A DNA stretch of 5,196 bases. Source: VGEM01 sp033764265. GTDB taxonomy: Bacteria; Pseudomonadota; Alphaproteobacteria; Rhodospirillales; Rhodospirillaceae. Positions 1 to 5,196 of the stretch are shown here, piece after piece. The first letter of the stretch is position 1, and each line of letters begins with the position of its first letter. The notes below the pieces were generated by a model. That model had not been told where the DNA came from, ran no database searches, and saw only the letters and a program-made list of their open reading frames with translations. Made by a program: the position numbers and the translations under genes. Location: the NCBI GenBank assembly GCA_033764265.1, contig JANRJB010000038.1:1-5196 (forward strand). Reading direction: 5' to 3'.

Positions 1-2
1 AC

Positions 3-1031
3 ATGTCTGCGTCCGACTACGATCATCGCGCGTTGGAGCAGCGCCGCCCCGGGCGTGAGAGCACCGACGGCTCGCTCGACCTGATCGAACTGGTGCGGCT
101 GGGCACACTGGCGGCGTCCAGCCACAATACCCAACCCTGGCGGTTCCATTTGGGCGCTCGCGCCATCGAGATCGCGCCCGACATCTCGCGCCGCTGTCCG
201 GTGGTCGATCCCGACAACAGCCACCTTTACAAAAGCCTGGGCTGCGCGGCCGAGAACATCGTGCACGCGGCCGCGGCCCAGGGCCACTTCGCGCGTTGGC
301 GCTACGACGCGGCGCGCGACCGCGTGGTCGTCGACTGTGAGGCCTCGTCGGCCGCGAAACCCGGCGAGCTGTTTCGCGCCATCACCCGGCGGCAATGCAC
401 GCGCCAGCCTTTCGATGCGCAGCCGCTGGGCGCGACCGACCGCGCCGCGCTGGACCGGGCCGGGCAAGGCGCGGGCGTGCGGATTGCGTGGGTCGACGAC
501 CGCGCGCGCATCGACAGCGTGATCGACTTCGTCAGCCGCGGCAACCGGACGCAATTGTCCGACCCCGCATTCCGCCGCGAACTGATCGGCTGGCTGAGAT
601 TCAATCCCGGTGCCGCGATGAAAGCCGGCGATGGGCTGTCCGGCCGGGCCAGCGGCAACCCCCAGCTGCCGACCTGGCTGGGGCGATTCGTGATCGACCT
701 GGTACTGACGCCGGACGAGCAGGCAGAAACCGATGCCCGCAATATCCGCTCGTCGGCCGGTGTTGCGGTGTTCGTCTCAGACGGCGACGAGCCTGGCGCT
801 TGGGTCGCGACCGGTGCGGCGTTCGAGCGGTTCGCGTTGCAGGCCACCGCCCTCGGCATTCGCACCGCGTTCATCAACCAGCCGATCGAGGTGCGCGCGC
901 TGCGGCCGCAGTTCGAATCGTGGCTCGGACTGGCCGGCGCGCACGCGCAGCTGATGGTGCGCTACGGCCGCGGGCCCGAATCGCCCTTCAGCCTGCGCCG
1001 TCCGGTCGAAAGCGTGATCGCCCAGGCTTAA
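3..1031 (+). CDS. Acg-type FMN-binding nitroreductase-family protein (5' end uncertain)
   Basis: Probable flavin-binding protein of the nitroreductase fold, closest in motif pattern to the Acg/Rv2032-like family. Seen in the 342-residue frame: ASSHNTQPWRF at residues 38-48 (the family's conserved Asn-x-Gln-Pro-Trp segment near the FMN), RRQCTRQPFDAQPL at 129-142, a helix GAAFERFALQATALGIR at 271-287 followed by FINQPIE, and a C-terminal LMVRYGRGPESPFSLRRPVE block at about 317-336. Some members of this family use FMN to reduce nitro compounds or quinones; Acg itself was described as sequestering flavin, so the reaction here is unknown. The ATG at position 3 has no visible ribosome binding site because only two bases precede it. 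Residues 5-30 resemble the part of related proteins that follows an N-terminal export signal, so the real start may lie upstream of the window. The gene converges on the hydrolase gene, with 13 bases between stop codons. The family call is solid; the substrate is not known. Confidence 0.85.
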   Translation: MSASDYDHRALEQRRPGRESTDGSLDLIELVRLGTLAASSHNTQPWRFHLGARAIEIAPDISRRCPVVDPDNSHLYKSLGCAAENIVHAAAAQGHFARWRYDAARDRVVVDCEASSAAKPGELFRAITRRQCTRQPFDAQPLGATDRAALDRAGQGAGVRIAWVDDRARIDSVIDFVSRGNRTQLSDPAFRRELIGWLRFNPGAAMKAGDGLSGRASGNPQLPTWLGRFVIDLVLTPDEQAETDARNIRSSAGVAVFVSDGDEPGAWVATGAAFERFALQATALGIRTAFINQPIEVRALRPQFESWLGLAGAHAQLMVRYGRGPESPFSLRRPVESVIAQA

Positions 1032-1044
1032 GCGCGACCGGCGC

Positions 1045-1896
1045 TCAGGCGATGTTGGTCTTGAACAGCTCCAAGAGCTTGGCCATGGCGATCTCGGCGT
1101 CGTCTTCCTTGTAAACGGCGCCGCCGGGCACGCACCAGCCGTGACGGGCCTCGGCGTAGACCTTGAATTCGGCCTTCAGCCCGGCCGCCTTGAAGGCGTC
1201 GCGCAGCACGTCCTTCACATGCGGCTCCTTGGCGTCGTCGTCGCCGGAGATGCCGTAGTAGAAGCTCGCCTTCATCGTGGGAATCAGCAGGTGCGGGCTG
1301 TTGGGCTTGTCGGTGACCAGGCTGCCGCCATGGAACGAGGCCCCGGAGCCGACCCGGTCGGGCGCCGCCGCGGCGGTGCGCATCGACAAGGGCCCGCCCA
1401 TGCAATAGCCGGTCACGCCGATCTTCTTGGCGGTGTCGGTGGCGGCCTGGGCGTCGAGGAAGGCGACATAGGCCTTGGCGTCCTTCATCGGATTGTCGTC
1501 GGTGTTCAGCTGGCCCATCAGCTGCATCATGATGGCGCGCGCGGCCGGGTCGGAGAACTGCGAGCCGGCCGGCGGGTTGGGGGCGGGGCCCGAGCGGTAG
1601 AACGGGTTGGGTACCAGCACGGTGTAACCCTGGGCGGCGATGCGGCCGCCCATCTGCCGAAACGCCGGACGCAGGCCCATGATGTCGGTCCAGATCAGCA
1701 CGCCGGGATGTTTGCCCGCGCTGGGATGGATCAGCACCGCGTCGGAGACGCCGTCGGGCGTGGTCACCTTCACGTCGGTCTCGGTCACGGCCAGATCGGC
1801 GGCTTTCGCGACGCCGCTCGCGGCCAGCCCCGCGGCAATGGTGGTCGCGCCGAAGCGGCGGCGGGTGAGTTCAGTGTTGGCGGTGTCGTCGGTCAT
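1045..1896 (-). CDS. Tat-exported dienelactone hydrolase-family protein
   Basis: Alpha/beta-hydrolase of the dienelactone hydrolase family, 283 residues including an export signal. Residues 11-16 (TRRRFG) form a twin-arginine motif followed by a small hydrophobic stretch; a signal peptidase site is plausible after AKA (30-32), so the mature enzyme is probably periplasmic. The nucleophile elbow is GYCMGG at 163-168 with Cys165, as in dienelactone hydrolases, where most hydrolases have Ser. The likely triad partners are an Asp in the GISGDDD segment (probably Asp220) and His252 in ARHGW. Asp71 in TDIMGLRP sits where the classical enzyme has an active-site acidic residue. Classical members open dienelactone to maleylacetate in chloroaromatic breakdown, but many homologues have other or unknown ester or lactone substrates, and nothing nearby points to chlorocatechol degradation. 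The ATG start is supported by GGGGAG six bases upstream. It lies 38 bases downstream of the tandem nitrilase gene on the same strand, so an operon is likely. Confidence 0.92.
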   Translation of the reverse strand: MTDDTANTELTRRRFGATTIAAGLAASGVAKAADLAVTETDVKVTTPDGVSDAVLIHPSAGKHPGVLIWTDIMGLRPAFRQMGGRIAAQGYTVLVPNPFYRSGPAPNPPAGSQFSDPAARAIMMQLMGQLNTDDNPMKDAKAYVAFLDAQAATDTAKKIGVTGYCMGGPLSMRTAAAAPDRVGSGASFHGGSLVTDKPNSPHLLIPTMKASFYYGISGDDDAKEPHVKDVLRDAFKAAGLKAEFKVYAEARHGWCVPGGAVYKEDDAEIAMAKLLELFKTNIA

Positions 1897-1902
1897 GGTC
1901 GG

Positions 1903-1908
1903 CTCCCC
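1903..1908 (-). promoter_or_regulatory. Ribosome binding site of the hydrolase gene
   Basis: On the minus strand the sequence reads GGGGAG, six bases before the ATG at 1896. This supports that start, which keeps the complete twin-arginine signal peptide. Confidence 0.75.
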
Positions 1909-1934
1909 GGTTGCAACGGTGGCGGGAGATTACC

Positions 1935-3962
1935 CTAAACCTGATCGCTGGTGCGATAGCGATCGAGGCCCACCTCGGTGTTGGGCGACACATAAATGCC
2001 GCGCTTCATGTAGTCGTCGATCACCGCGCGCAGTTGCTTGGCGCCCAGGTAGGGGTTCTCGTAAGGGTCGCCCGCCCACAGATTGGAGGGGAAGCCCACG
2101 TCGGGCCCGTAGTGGTGGGCGTAGACGCGCGGGTCGTTCCACAGGGCGTAGTTGGTGCGCGGATTGGCGCGCGCCCGGCGCAAGGCGGTCAGATCGATGT
2201 GGCCGCGGAACACCACCGGGCCGGGGCCGTCGACGGTGCCCTGCAGCGTGCCGTCGAAATTGACCATGCGGCTGTGACCGCGGCGGAAGTAGGTCATGAT
2301 CTCGGAGTCGACCGACTTGTACTCGCCGCCGTCGATGGCCGAGAGCATGTAGACCGTGTTCTCGAAGGCGCGCAGCTGGCGGGCGTTGTCCCAGGCGCGA
2401 CGGCCGTCCCCGCCGTGGGGTTCGGACGACGAATGCAGGATCAGTTCGGCGCCGGCATGGCGCAGTCCGAACGCGACCTCGGGGTGCATGTTGTCGAAGC
2501 AGATCATGTTGGCGAGCCGACCGATCTTGGTATCGGCCACCGGGAACAGGGCGTCATAGCCGAACGTATCGAGATACTTGTCGAGGATGCTGCCGGGCGT
2601 AGTGTCGGGCAGGAAGCCCCACACGTCGGCGCACTGGTTCTTGCGGTAGGTGTGGACCAGGTTGCCGGCGTCGTCGATCAGGAAGGCGGAGTTGAACACC
2701 CGGCCGGGCAGCTTGGGATGCACCTCGAAATTCTGGAACGCCACGAACACCTTGTTGTCCTGGGCGAACTTGCCGATGCGGTCGAACACCTCGTCCGGAT
2801 AGCCGATCGCGACGCGTTCCATGTCGCGCACGGTGCGCTGGATGCCGCCGATGCCGCCGGGCCCGGTCAGCCAGAACTCGGGGAACACCACCAGCCGCAT
2901 CGACGGAATGTTGGCGCGGCTCGCGGCCAGCGCCAGGCACTCCTCCAGGTTCATGCGGATAATCTCGCGGGCGTTGTTGGCGCCGAGCGGGATCAGCCGC
3001 GGCACGGTCTGCACGATACAGACGTCGTAATGCTCCTCGTAGTCGTTGCGCTGCGGCCCGGTCGCCTTGGCCTCGGCGGCCAGACGCTGGGCGGCGAACT
3101 TTTTCCATGCGGCGCGGCCGGCGGGCGCGGACTCGGGCTTTGCCGCCGCCGCCCATTTTTTGTAGCCGCGGCCATAAACGTCGGCGCGCAGGATGGCCGG
3201 GAAGCTGCCCTGGGGCGTGGAGCGCGAGCGGCGCAGCAGTTCCATGTCCAGGTCCGGAATCACGAAGGTCTCGCCGCCGTGGGCGCGCACGTCCGGGCGC
3301 TCCCAATGGTACAGTGCGGTCGCCTGGGGCAGTTGCACGGCGCGTCCGCCGTCGATCATCGCGGTCGGACTCGCGGTCGCCACGTAGGCGCGGTTCTCGC
3401 CGGCGCGCCCGAAGCGCGACTGGCTGCGCAAGGCGAAATGCTGGTCGCTGCGCTCGATGCACGGGTTCAGGATGATCTCCGCGCCGTGGAATGTCAGCGA
3501 CCGCGCATACGGCGCGATCATGATATCCTCGCCGCACAGCACGCCGACCTGGGCGAACGGCAGCTTGGCGACCGGAAAGTCGTTGGGCCGGCCAAAGGCC
3601 GAGGTCGCTTCGGCGAAGCCTTCCACCAGGTCGGGCGTGATCTTGGGCATGCGCAGTCGCGGCTTGCCGTCGGGGCCGACCACGAAGCCGATGGTTTGCG
3701 GCGCCTTCTCGCCCTTGGCCAGCATCACGGCCGAACCCGCCAGATAGATTTTCTTCGATTTCGCCGCCGCGCCGATGGCCTTCATCGCCGCGGCCTCGGT
3801 GATCGGCTTGCCGGCGCCCAAGGGCGCGTGCGGCAGCAGGATCAGCACATCGGGTCTGTCCGATGCCGACTGGCGCTGGGCCTCGCGCAGCCCGGCGCCG
3901 ACCAGGGCGGCCAGATCCTTGGCGTTGCGGGGGGTCCAGGCGGACTGGCAGAGGATCAGCAT
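1935..3962 (-). CDS. Tandem-domain nitrilase-superfamily (carbon-nitrogen) hydrolase
   Basis: A 675-residue protein, about twice the usual size for the nitrilase superfamily (amidases, nitrilases, N-carbamoyl hydrolases), containing two such domains. C-terminal domain (about 312-590): VVFPEFWLTG with Glu362, HTYRKNQ with Lys441, and NMICFDNMHPE with Cys488, a complete Glu-Lys-Cys triad; RQLRAFENTVYML at 529-540 matches the conserved post-Cys helix. N-terminal domain (about 1-265): VGVLCGEDI with Cys143, a candidate Lys107 in RMPKITPD, AEIILNPCIE and RFGRAGENRAYVA at 184-195, but LLPHAPLG at 42-49 puts His45 where the catalytic Glu is expected, so this half may be inactive or altered. A Lys/Ala-rich linker (about 266-305) joins them. 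Residues 591-675 form an aromatic-rich tail that I do not recognise. No signal peptide is seen, so it is probably cytoplasmic. The ATG at 3962 is chosen because GGAG lies nine bases upstream and domain 1 begins at once (MLILCQSAW); a start at 4046 would add 28 unlike residues and overlap vapC. Substrate unknown. Confidence 0.92.
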   Translation of the reverse strand: MLILCQSAWTPRNAKDLAALVGAGLREAQRQSASDRPDVLILLPHAPLGAGKPITEAAAMKAIGAAAKSKKIYLAGSAVMLAKGEKAPQTIGFVVGPDGKPRLRMPKITPDLVEGFAEATSAFGRPNDFPVAKLPFAQVGVLCGEDIMIAPYARSLTFHGAEIILNPCIERSDQHFALRSQSRFGRAGENRAYVATASPTAMIDGGRAVQLPQATALYHWERPDVRAHGGETFVIPDLDMELLRRSRSTPQGSFPAILRADVYGRGYKKWAAAAKPESAPAGRAAWKKFAAQRLAAEAKATGPQRNDYEEHYDVCIVQTVPRLIPLGANNAREIIRMNLEECLALAASRANIPSMRLVVFPEFWLTGPGGIGGIQRTVRDMERVAIGYPDEVFDRIGKFAQDNKVFVAFQNFEVHPKLPGRVFNSAFLIDDAGNLVHTYRKNQCADVWGFLPDTTPGSILDKYLDTFGYDALFPVADTKIGRLANMICFDNMHPEVAFGLRHAGAELILHSSSEPHGGDGRRAWDNARQLRAFENTVYMLSAIDGGEYKSVDSEIMTYFRRGHSRMVNFDGTLQGTVDGPGPVVFRGHIDLTALRRARANPRTNYALWNDPRVYAHHYGPDVGFPSNLWAGDPYENPYLGAKQLRAVIDDYMKRGIYVSPNTEVGLDRYRTSDQV

Positions 3963-3971
3963 GGGGGCGTG

Positions 3972-3975
3972 CTCC
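3972..3975 (-). promoter_or_regulatory. Ribosome binding site of the tandem nitrilase gene
   Basis: GGAG on the minus strand, nine bases before the ATG at 3962. It decides in favour of this start over the in-frame upstream codon at 4046, which lies at the end of vapC. I see no convincing -35/-10 pair in the 80-base gap. Confidence 0.6.
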
Positions 3976-4004
3976 GTGAATGGCGATGCGCGGCACTGTA
4001 GTCC

Positions 4005-4036
4005 GCGCGGCCACGGCAGCCACGGCAGGACCGCGC
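4005..4036 (-). other. GC-rich imperfect hairpin with internal 9-base tandem repeat
   Basis: Bases 4005-4012 pair with 4029-4036 to give an eight-pair stem with one G-T wobble. The loop region carries most of two adjacent copies of GCCACGGCA (4010-4018 and 4019-4027). The element lies between the vapC stop and the nitrilase start. It could reduce read-through from vapBC, but no T-run follows on the minus strand, so it is not a standard intrinsic terminator. It may equally be chance in high-GC DNA. Confidence 0.25.
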
Positions 4037-4042
4037 CCGCGA

Positions 4043-4444
4043 TCAAGGGGCGATCAGTTCAACCGTCGGGAAATAGGCGCGGTAGCGGGCCGGATCACGG
4101 GTCAAAAGCGGCCAGTCCATGACGGCAGCATGGGCGCCGATGAAGAAGTCCGGCAAAACACCGGTTCGCGGCCCGCCGCGACGGCGGTAAGCTTGATGGG
4201 CTCGCGCGGCCACGAACAGGGCCTCGCGGGGCAGGTCGACATAAGTAGCGCCGACCTTGCCGATAAATTCTTCGACCTTGGAAGGGGATGGATACGAGAT
4301 GGAGAGTTCGGCAAACACGATCGCATTGACGTAGACATCGCCTCGAGAGAGCGCGTCCTCGAGAATGGCAAGCGACCAGCGCATCCAAACTGGATCGCGG
4401 CGGGCAATGTCGATCAATACATTCGTGTCAACGAGGCTTGACAC
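4043..4444 (-). CDS. vapC: VapC-family PIN-domain toxin
   Basis: Toxin of a VapBC type II toxin-antitoxin pair; PIN-domain ribonucleases of this family cut specific RNAs (tRNA or rRNA in studied cases) and are held inactive by VapB. The 133-residue product has the expected four acidic metal-binding positions: Asp6 in LVDTNVLID, Glu46 in VFAELSI, Asp99 in VLPDFFIGAHA, and Asp117 in LLTRDPARY. The RRRGGPRTGVLPDF stretch (87-100) and the terminal YFPTVELIAP are typical of one proteobacterial VapC subgroup. The start chosen is GTG at 4444, giving MSSLVDTNV, which places the first Asp at the usual distance from the N-terminus. Another GTG at 4465 would add seven residues; neither has a clear ribosome binding site, so translation is probably coupled to vapB, which it overlaps by 17 bases. 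All catalytic residues are intact, so the toxin is probably functional. The RNA target cannot be predicted. Confidence 0.92.
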   Translation of the reverse strand: MSSLVDTNVLIDIARRDPVWMRWSLAILEDALSRGDVYVNAIVFAELSISYPSPSKVEEFIGKVGATYVDLPREALFVAARAHQAYRRRGGPRTGVLPDFFIGAHAAVMDWPLLTRDPARYRAYFPTVELIAP

Positions 4445-4688
4445 TACTCGGCCAGTCGTCGCCACGAGTCAGTCGCATAAGCTCGTCGGTCGTGAGCCCG
4501 GATTTGAGAGTGCCGACCAGGTGCGACAAGTCGGGTTTCCTGCGCTTGCGCGGTCGGCTCGGCAGCACCACTACGTTGCCGCTTGTAGCGATCTTGAAAT
4601 CAAGCTTCGCGCCGGCCTTGATGCCGAGATATTCCCGAATGTCTTTAGGGATCGTCACTTGCCCTTTGCTGGTGAGGGTCGTTGGCAT
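4428..4688 (-). CDS. vapB: VapB-type antitoxin with AbrB/SpoVT-like DNA-binding domain
   Basis: Antitoxin partner of the overlapping vapC. The 86-residue protein begins with a swapped-hairpin AbrB-like domain (about 3-43: TLTSKGQVTIPKDIREYLGI, then AGAKLDF and NVVVLP), which dimerises and binds DNA. A basic stretch RPRKRRKPD (45-53) links it to an acidic/leucine-containing C-terminal part (LSHLVGTLKSGLTTDELMRL, 54-73, then GDDW) that would wrap around and block the toxin. The ATG at 4688 is chosen because GGAGG lies five bases upstream and MPTTLTSKGQ is the normal family start; the in-frame ATG at 4718 has no ribosome binding site and sits between the putative operator repeats. The complex with VapC is expected to repress its own promoter, in line with the repeats upstream. 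Confidence 0.92.
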   Translation of the reverse strand: MPTTLTSKGQVTIPKDIREYLGIKAGAKLDFKIATSGNVVVLPSRPRKRRKPDLSHLVGTLKSGLTTDELMRLTRGDDWPSSVKPR

Positions 4689-4692
4689 GAGA

Positions 4693-4698
4693 ACCTCC
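4693..4698 (-). promoter_or_regulatory. Ribosome binding site of vapB
   Basis: GGAGGT on the minus strand, five bases from the ATG at 4688. It is the strongest Shine-Dalgarno sequence in the window and fixes the vapB start. Confidence 0.85.
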
Positions 4699-4727
4699 GG
4701 TAATACTCTGACAAGCATGGTAATACT
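4699..4727 (-). promoter_or_regulatory. Putative VapBC operator: two 9-base direct repeats
   Basis: AGTATTACC (minus strand) occurs at 4719-4727 and again at 4699-4707, exactly 20 bases apart, about two turns of DNA, so both copies face the same side of the helix. They lie directly upstream of the vapB ribosome binding site. TATTAC within a repeat could also serve as a -10 element, but no good -35 was found. AbrB-type antitoxins commonly bind repeats at their own promoter; the operator role here is inferred from position and spacing. Confidence 0.5.
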
Positions 4728-4767
4728 TTGGCGTCACCCATGCAAGACAGCGTAGAGTCCGACGAGC

Positions 4768-5196
4768 TTATTCAAACAGGCTTGAGACCGAGCTTTCGGT
4801 GGAAATGCGCTTGATCGCCTCGCCCATCAGGGCGGCGATGGACAGCTGGCGGACGTTGCCGGCCAGGCGCACCGCCTCGGTGGCCTGGATGCTGTCGGTG
4901 ATGACGAGTTCCTTGAGCGGCGAGGAGGTGACGCGGCCGACCGCGCCGCCCGACAGCACGCCGTGGGTGACGTAGGCCGACACCGCGCGGGCGCCCTCCT
5001 TGATCAACGCCCCGGCGGCGTTGCACAGGGTGCCGGCGGAATCGACGATATCGTCGACCAGGATGCACGGGCGGTCTTTCACGTCACCGATGATGTGCAT
5101 CACCTCGGATACGCCGGCCTTCTCGCGCCGCTTGTCGATGATGGCGAGGTCGGCGTGGAGGCGCTTGGCGATGGCGCGGGCGCGCACCACGCCGCC
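4768..5196 (-). CDS. prs: Ribose-phosphate pyrophosphokinase (PRPP synthetase), C-terminal part
   Basis: Makes 5-phosphoribosyl-1-diphosphate from ribose 5-phosphate and ATP, the precursor of purines, pyrimidines, NAD, histidine and tryptophan; a cytoplasmic housekeeping enzyme. Only the last 142 residues are in the window; the frame runs open through the right edge beginning GGVVRARAIAKRL, which matches the interior of Prs, so the gene is cut by the window and the GTG at 5190 is not a start. Visible hallmarks are LAIIDKRR (substrate/ATP region), the PRPP-binding loop VDDIVDSAGT encoded at 5029-5058, AYVTHGVLSGGAV, and ELVITDSIQ. The C-terminus SVSSLFE is typical of alphaproteobacterial Prs. 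The TAA stop at 4768-4770 is followed by 79 bases before vapB, with no clear intrinsic terminator. Confidence 0.97.
   Translation of the reverse strand, partial: GGVVRARAIAKRLHADLAIIDKRREKAGVSEVMHIIGDVKDRPCILVDDIVDSAGTLCNAAGALIKEGARAVSAYVTHGVLSGGAVGRVTSSPLKELVITDSIQATEAVRLAGNVRQLSIAALMGEAIKRISTESSVSSLFE

Noticed and set aside
1031..1045. Small inverted repeat AGCGC-GACCG-GCGCT between the convergent stop codons, possibly a shared terminator.
   Set aside because: Only five base pairs and no T-run on either side; short GC palindromes are common at this base composition.
395..1114. A 239-codon + strand frame overlapping the nitroreductase gene and running past its stop.
   Set aside because: Arg/Ala-rich shadow translation with no family motif; it also runs into the end of the convergent hydrolase gene.
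1911..4001. A 696-codon open frame on the + strand opposite almost the whole tandem nitrilase gene.
   Set aside because: Its TTG start lacks a convincing ribosome binding site, its translation is Gly/Ala/Arg/Val/His-rich with no recognisable domain, and such mirror frames are usual opposite real genes in high-GC DNA. The minus-strand frame has clear family motifs.
2554..4023. A second long minus-strand open frame of 489 codons overlapping the nitrilase gene in another frame.
   Set aside because: The product is Arg/Pro/Gly/Ala-rich with no domain; it is an out-of-frame shadow of the nitrilase coding sequence and gives no evidence of a frameshift, since the main frame is intact.
3963..4046. 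Upstream extension of the nitrilase gene to an ATG at 4046, adding 28 residues beginning MIAGAVLPWLPW.
   Set aside because: The added residues come from the 9-base tandem repeat region, do not resemble the family, and overlap the vapC stop; the ATG at 3962 has a ribosome binding site and begins directly with the domain.
4740..4767. Possible intrinsic terminator after prs.
   Set aside because: No stable stem followed by a T-run could be found on the minus strand in this stretch.
5042..5057. Perfect 16-base palindrome TCGACGATATCGTCGA inside prs.
   Set aside because: It falls exactly on the codons for the conserved DDIVD part of the PRPP-binding loop, so protein constraint and codon choice explain it.

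Overview
The window is a high-GC stretch with long open frames and short gaps. It most likely comes from an alphaproteobacterium. The main evidence is the partial ribose-phosphate pyrophosphokinase at the right edge, whose C-terminus (ending SVSSLFE, with VDDIVDSAGT and ELVITDSIQ) resembles alphaproteobacterial Prs. The Tat-type export signal on the hydrolase and the GC-biased codon use fit this but are not specific. The species cannot be named from the sequence.

Layout from left to right. Positions 3-1031 (+) hold an Acg-type FMN-binding nitroreductase-family protein, whose true start may lie outside the window. It converges, with a 13-base gap, on a leftward pair: a Tat-exported dienelactone hydrolase-family protein (1045-1896, -), preceded 38 bases upstream by a large protein with two nitrilase-superfamily domains in tandem (1935-3962, -). 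Right of these, also leftward, is a VapBC type II toxin-antitoxin module: vapC (4043-4444) and vapB (4428-4688), overlapping by 17 bases. A pair of 9-base direct repeats lies just upstream of vapB. At the right edge is the 3' part of prs (4768-5196, -). Every gene except the first is on the minus strand. No stretch over 300 bases lacks a gene, and I see no tRNA, rRNA, CRISPR array or insertion sequence.

How the genes relate: the tandem nitrilase and the hydrolase are probably co-transcribed, and both are hydrolases of small carbon-nitrogen or ester-type substrates, but no pathway can be assigned. VapBC is a self-contained module lying between the housekeeping prs gene and the accessory metabolic pair. 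Parts of it are visibly lower in GC than its surroundings, which suggests it was acquired. The most unusual item is the double nitrilase: its C-terminal domain keeps the Glu-Lys-Cys catalytic triad, whereas the N-terminal domain keeps the Cys and a candidate Lys but has His where the catalytic Glu is expected.
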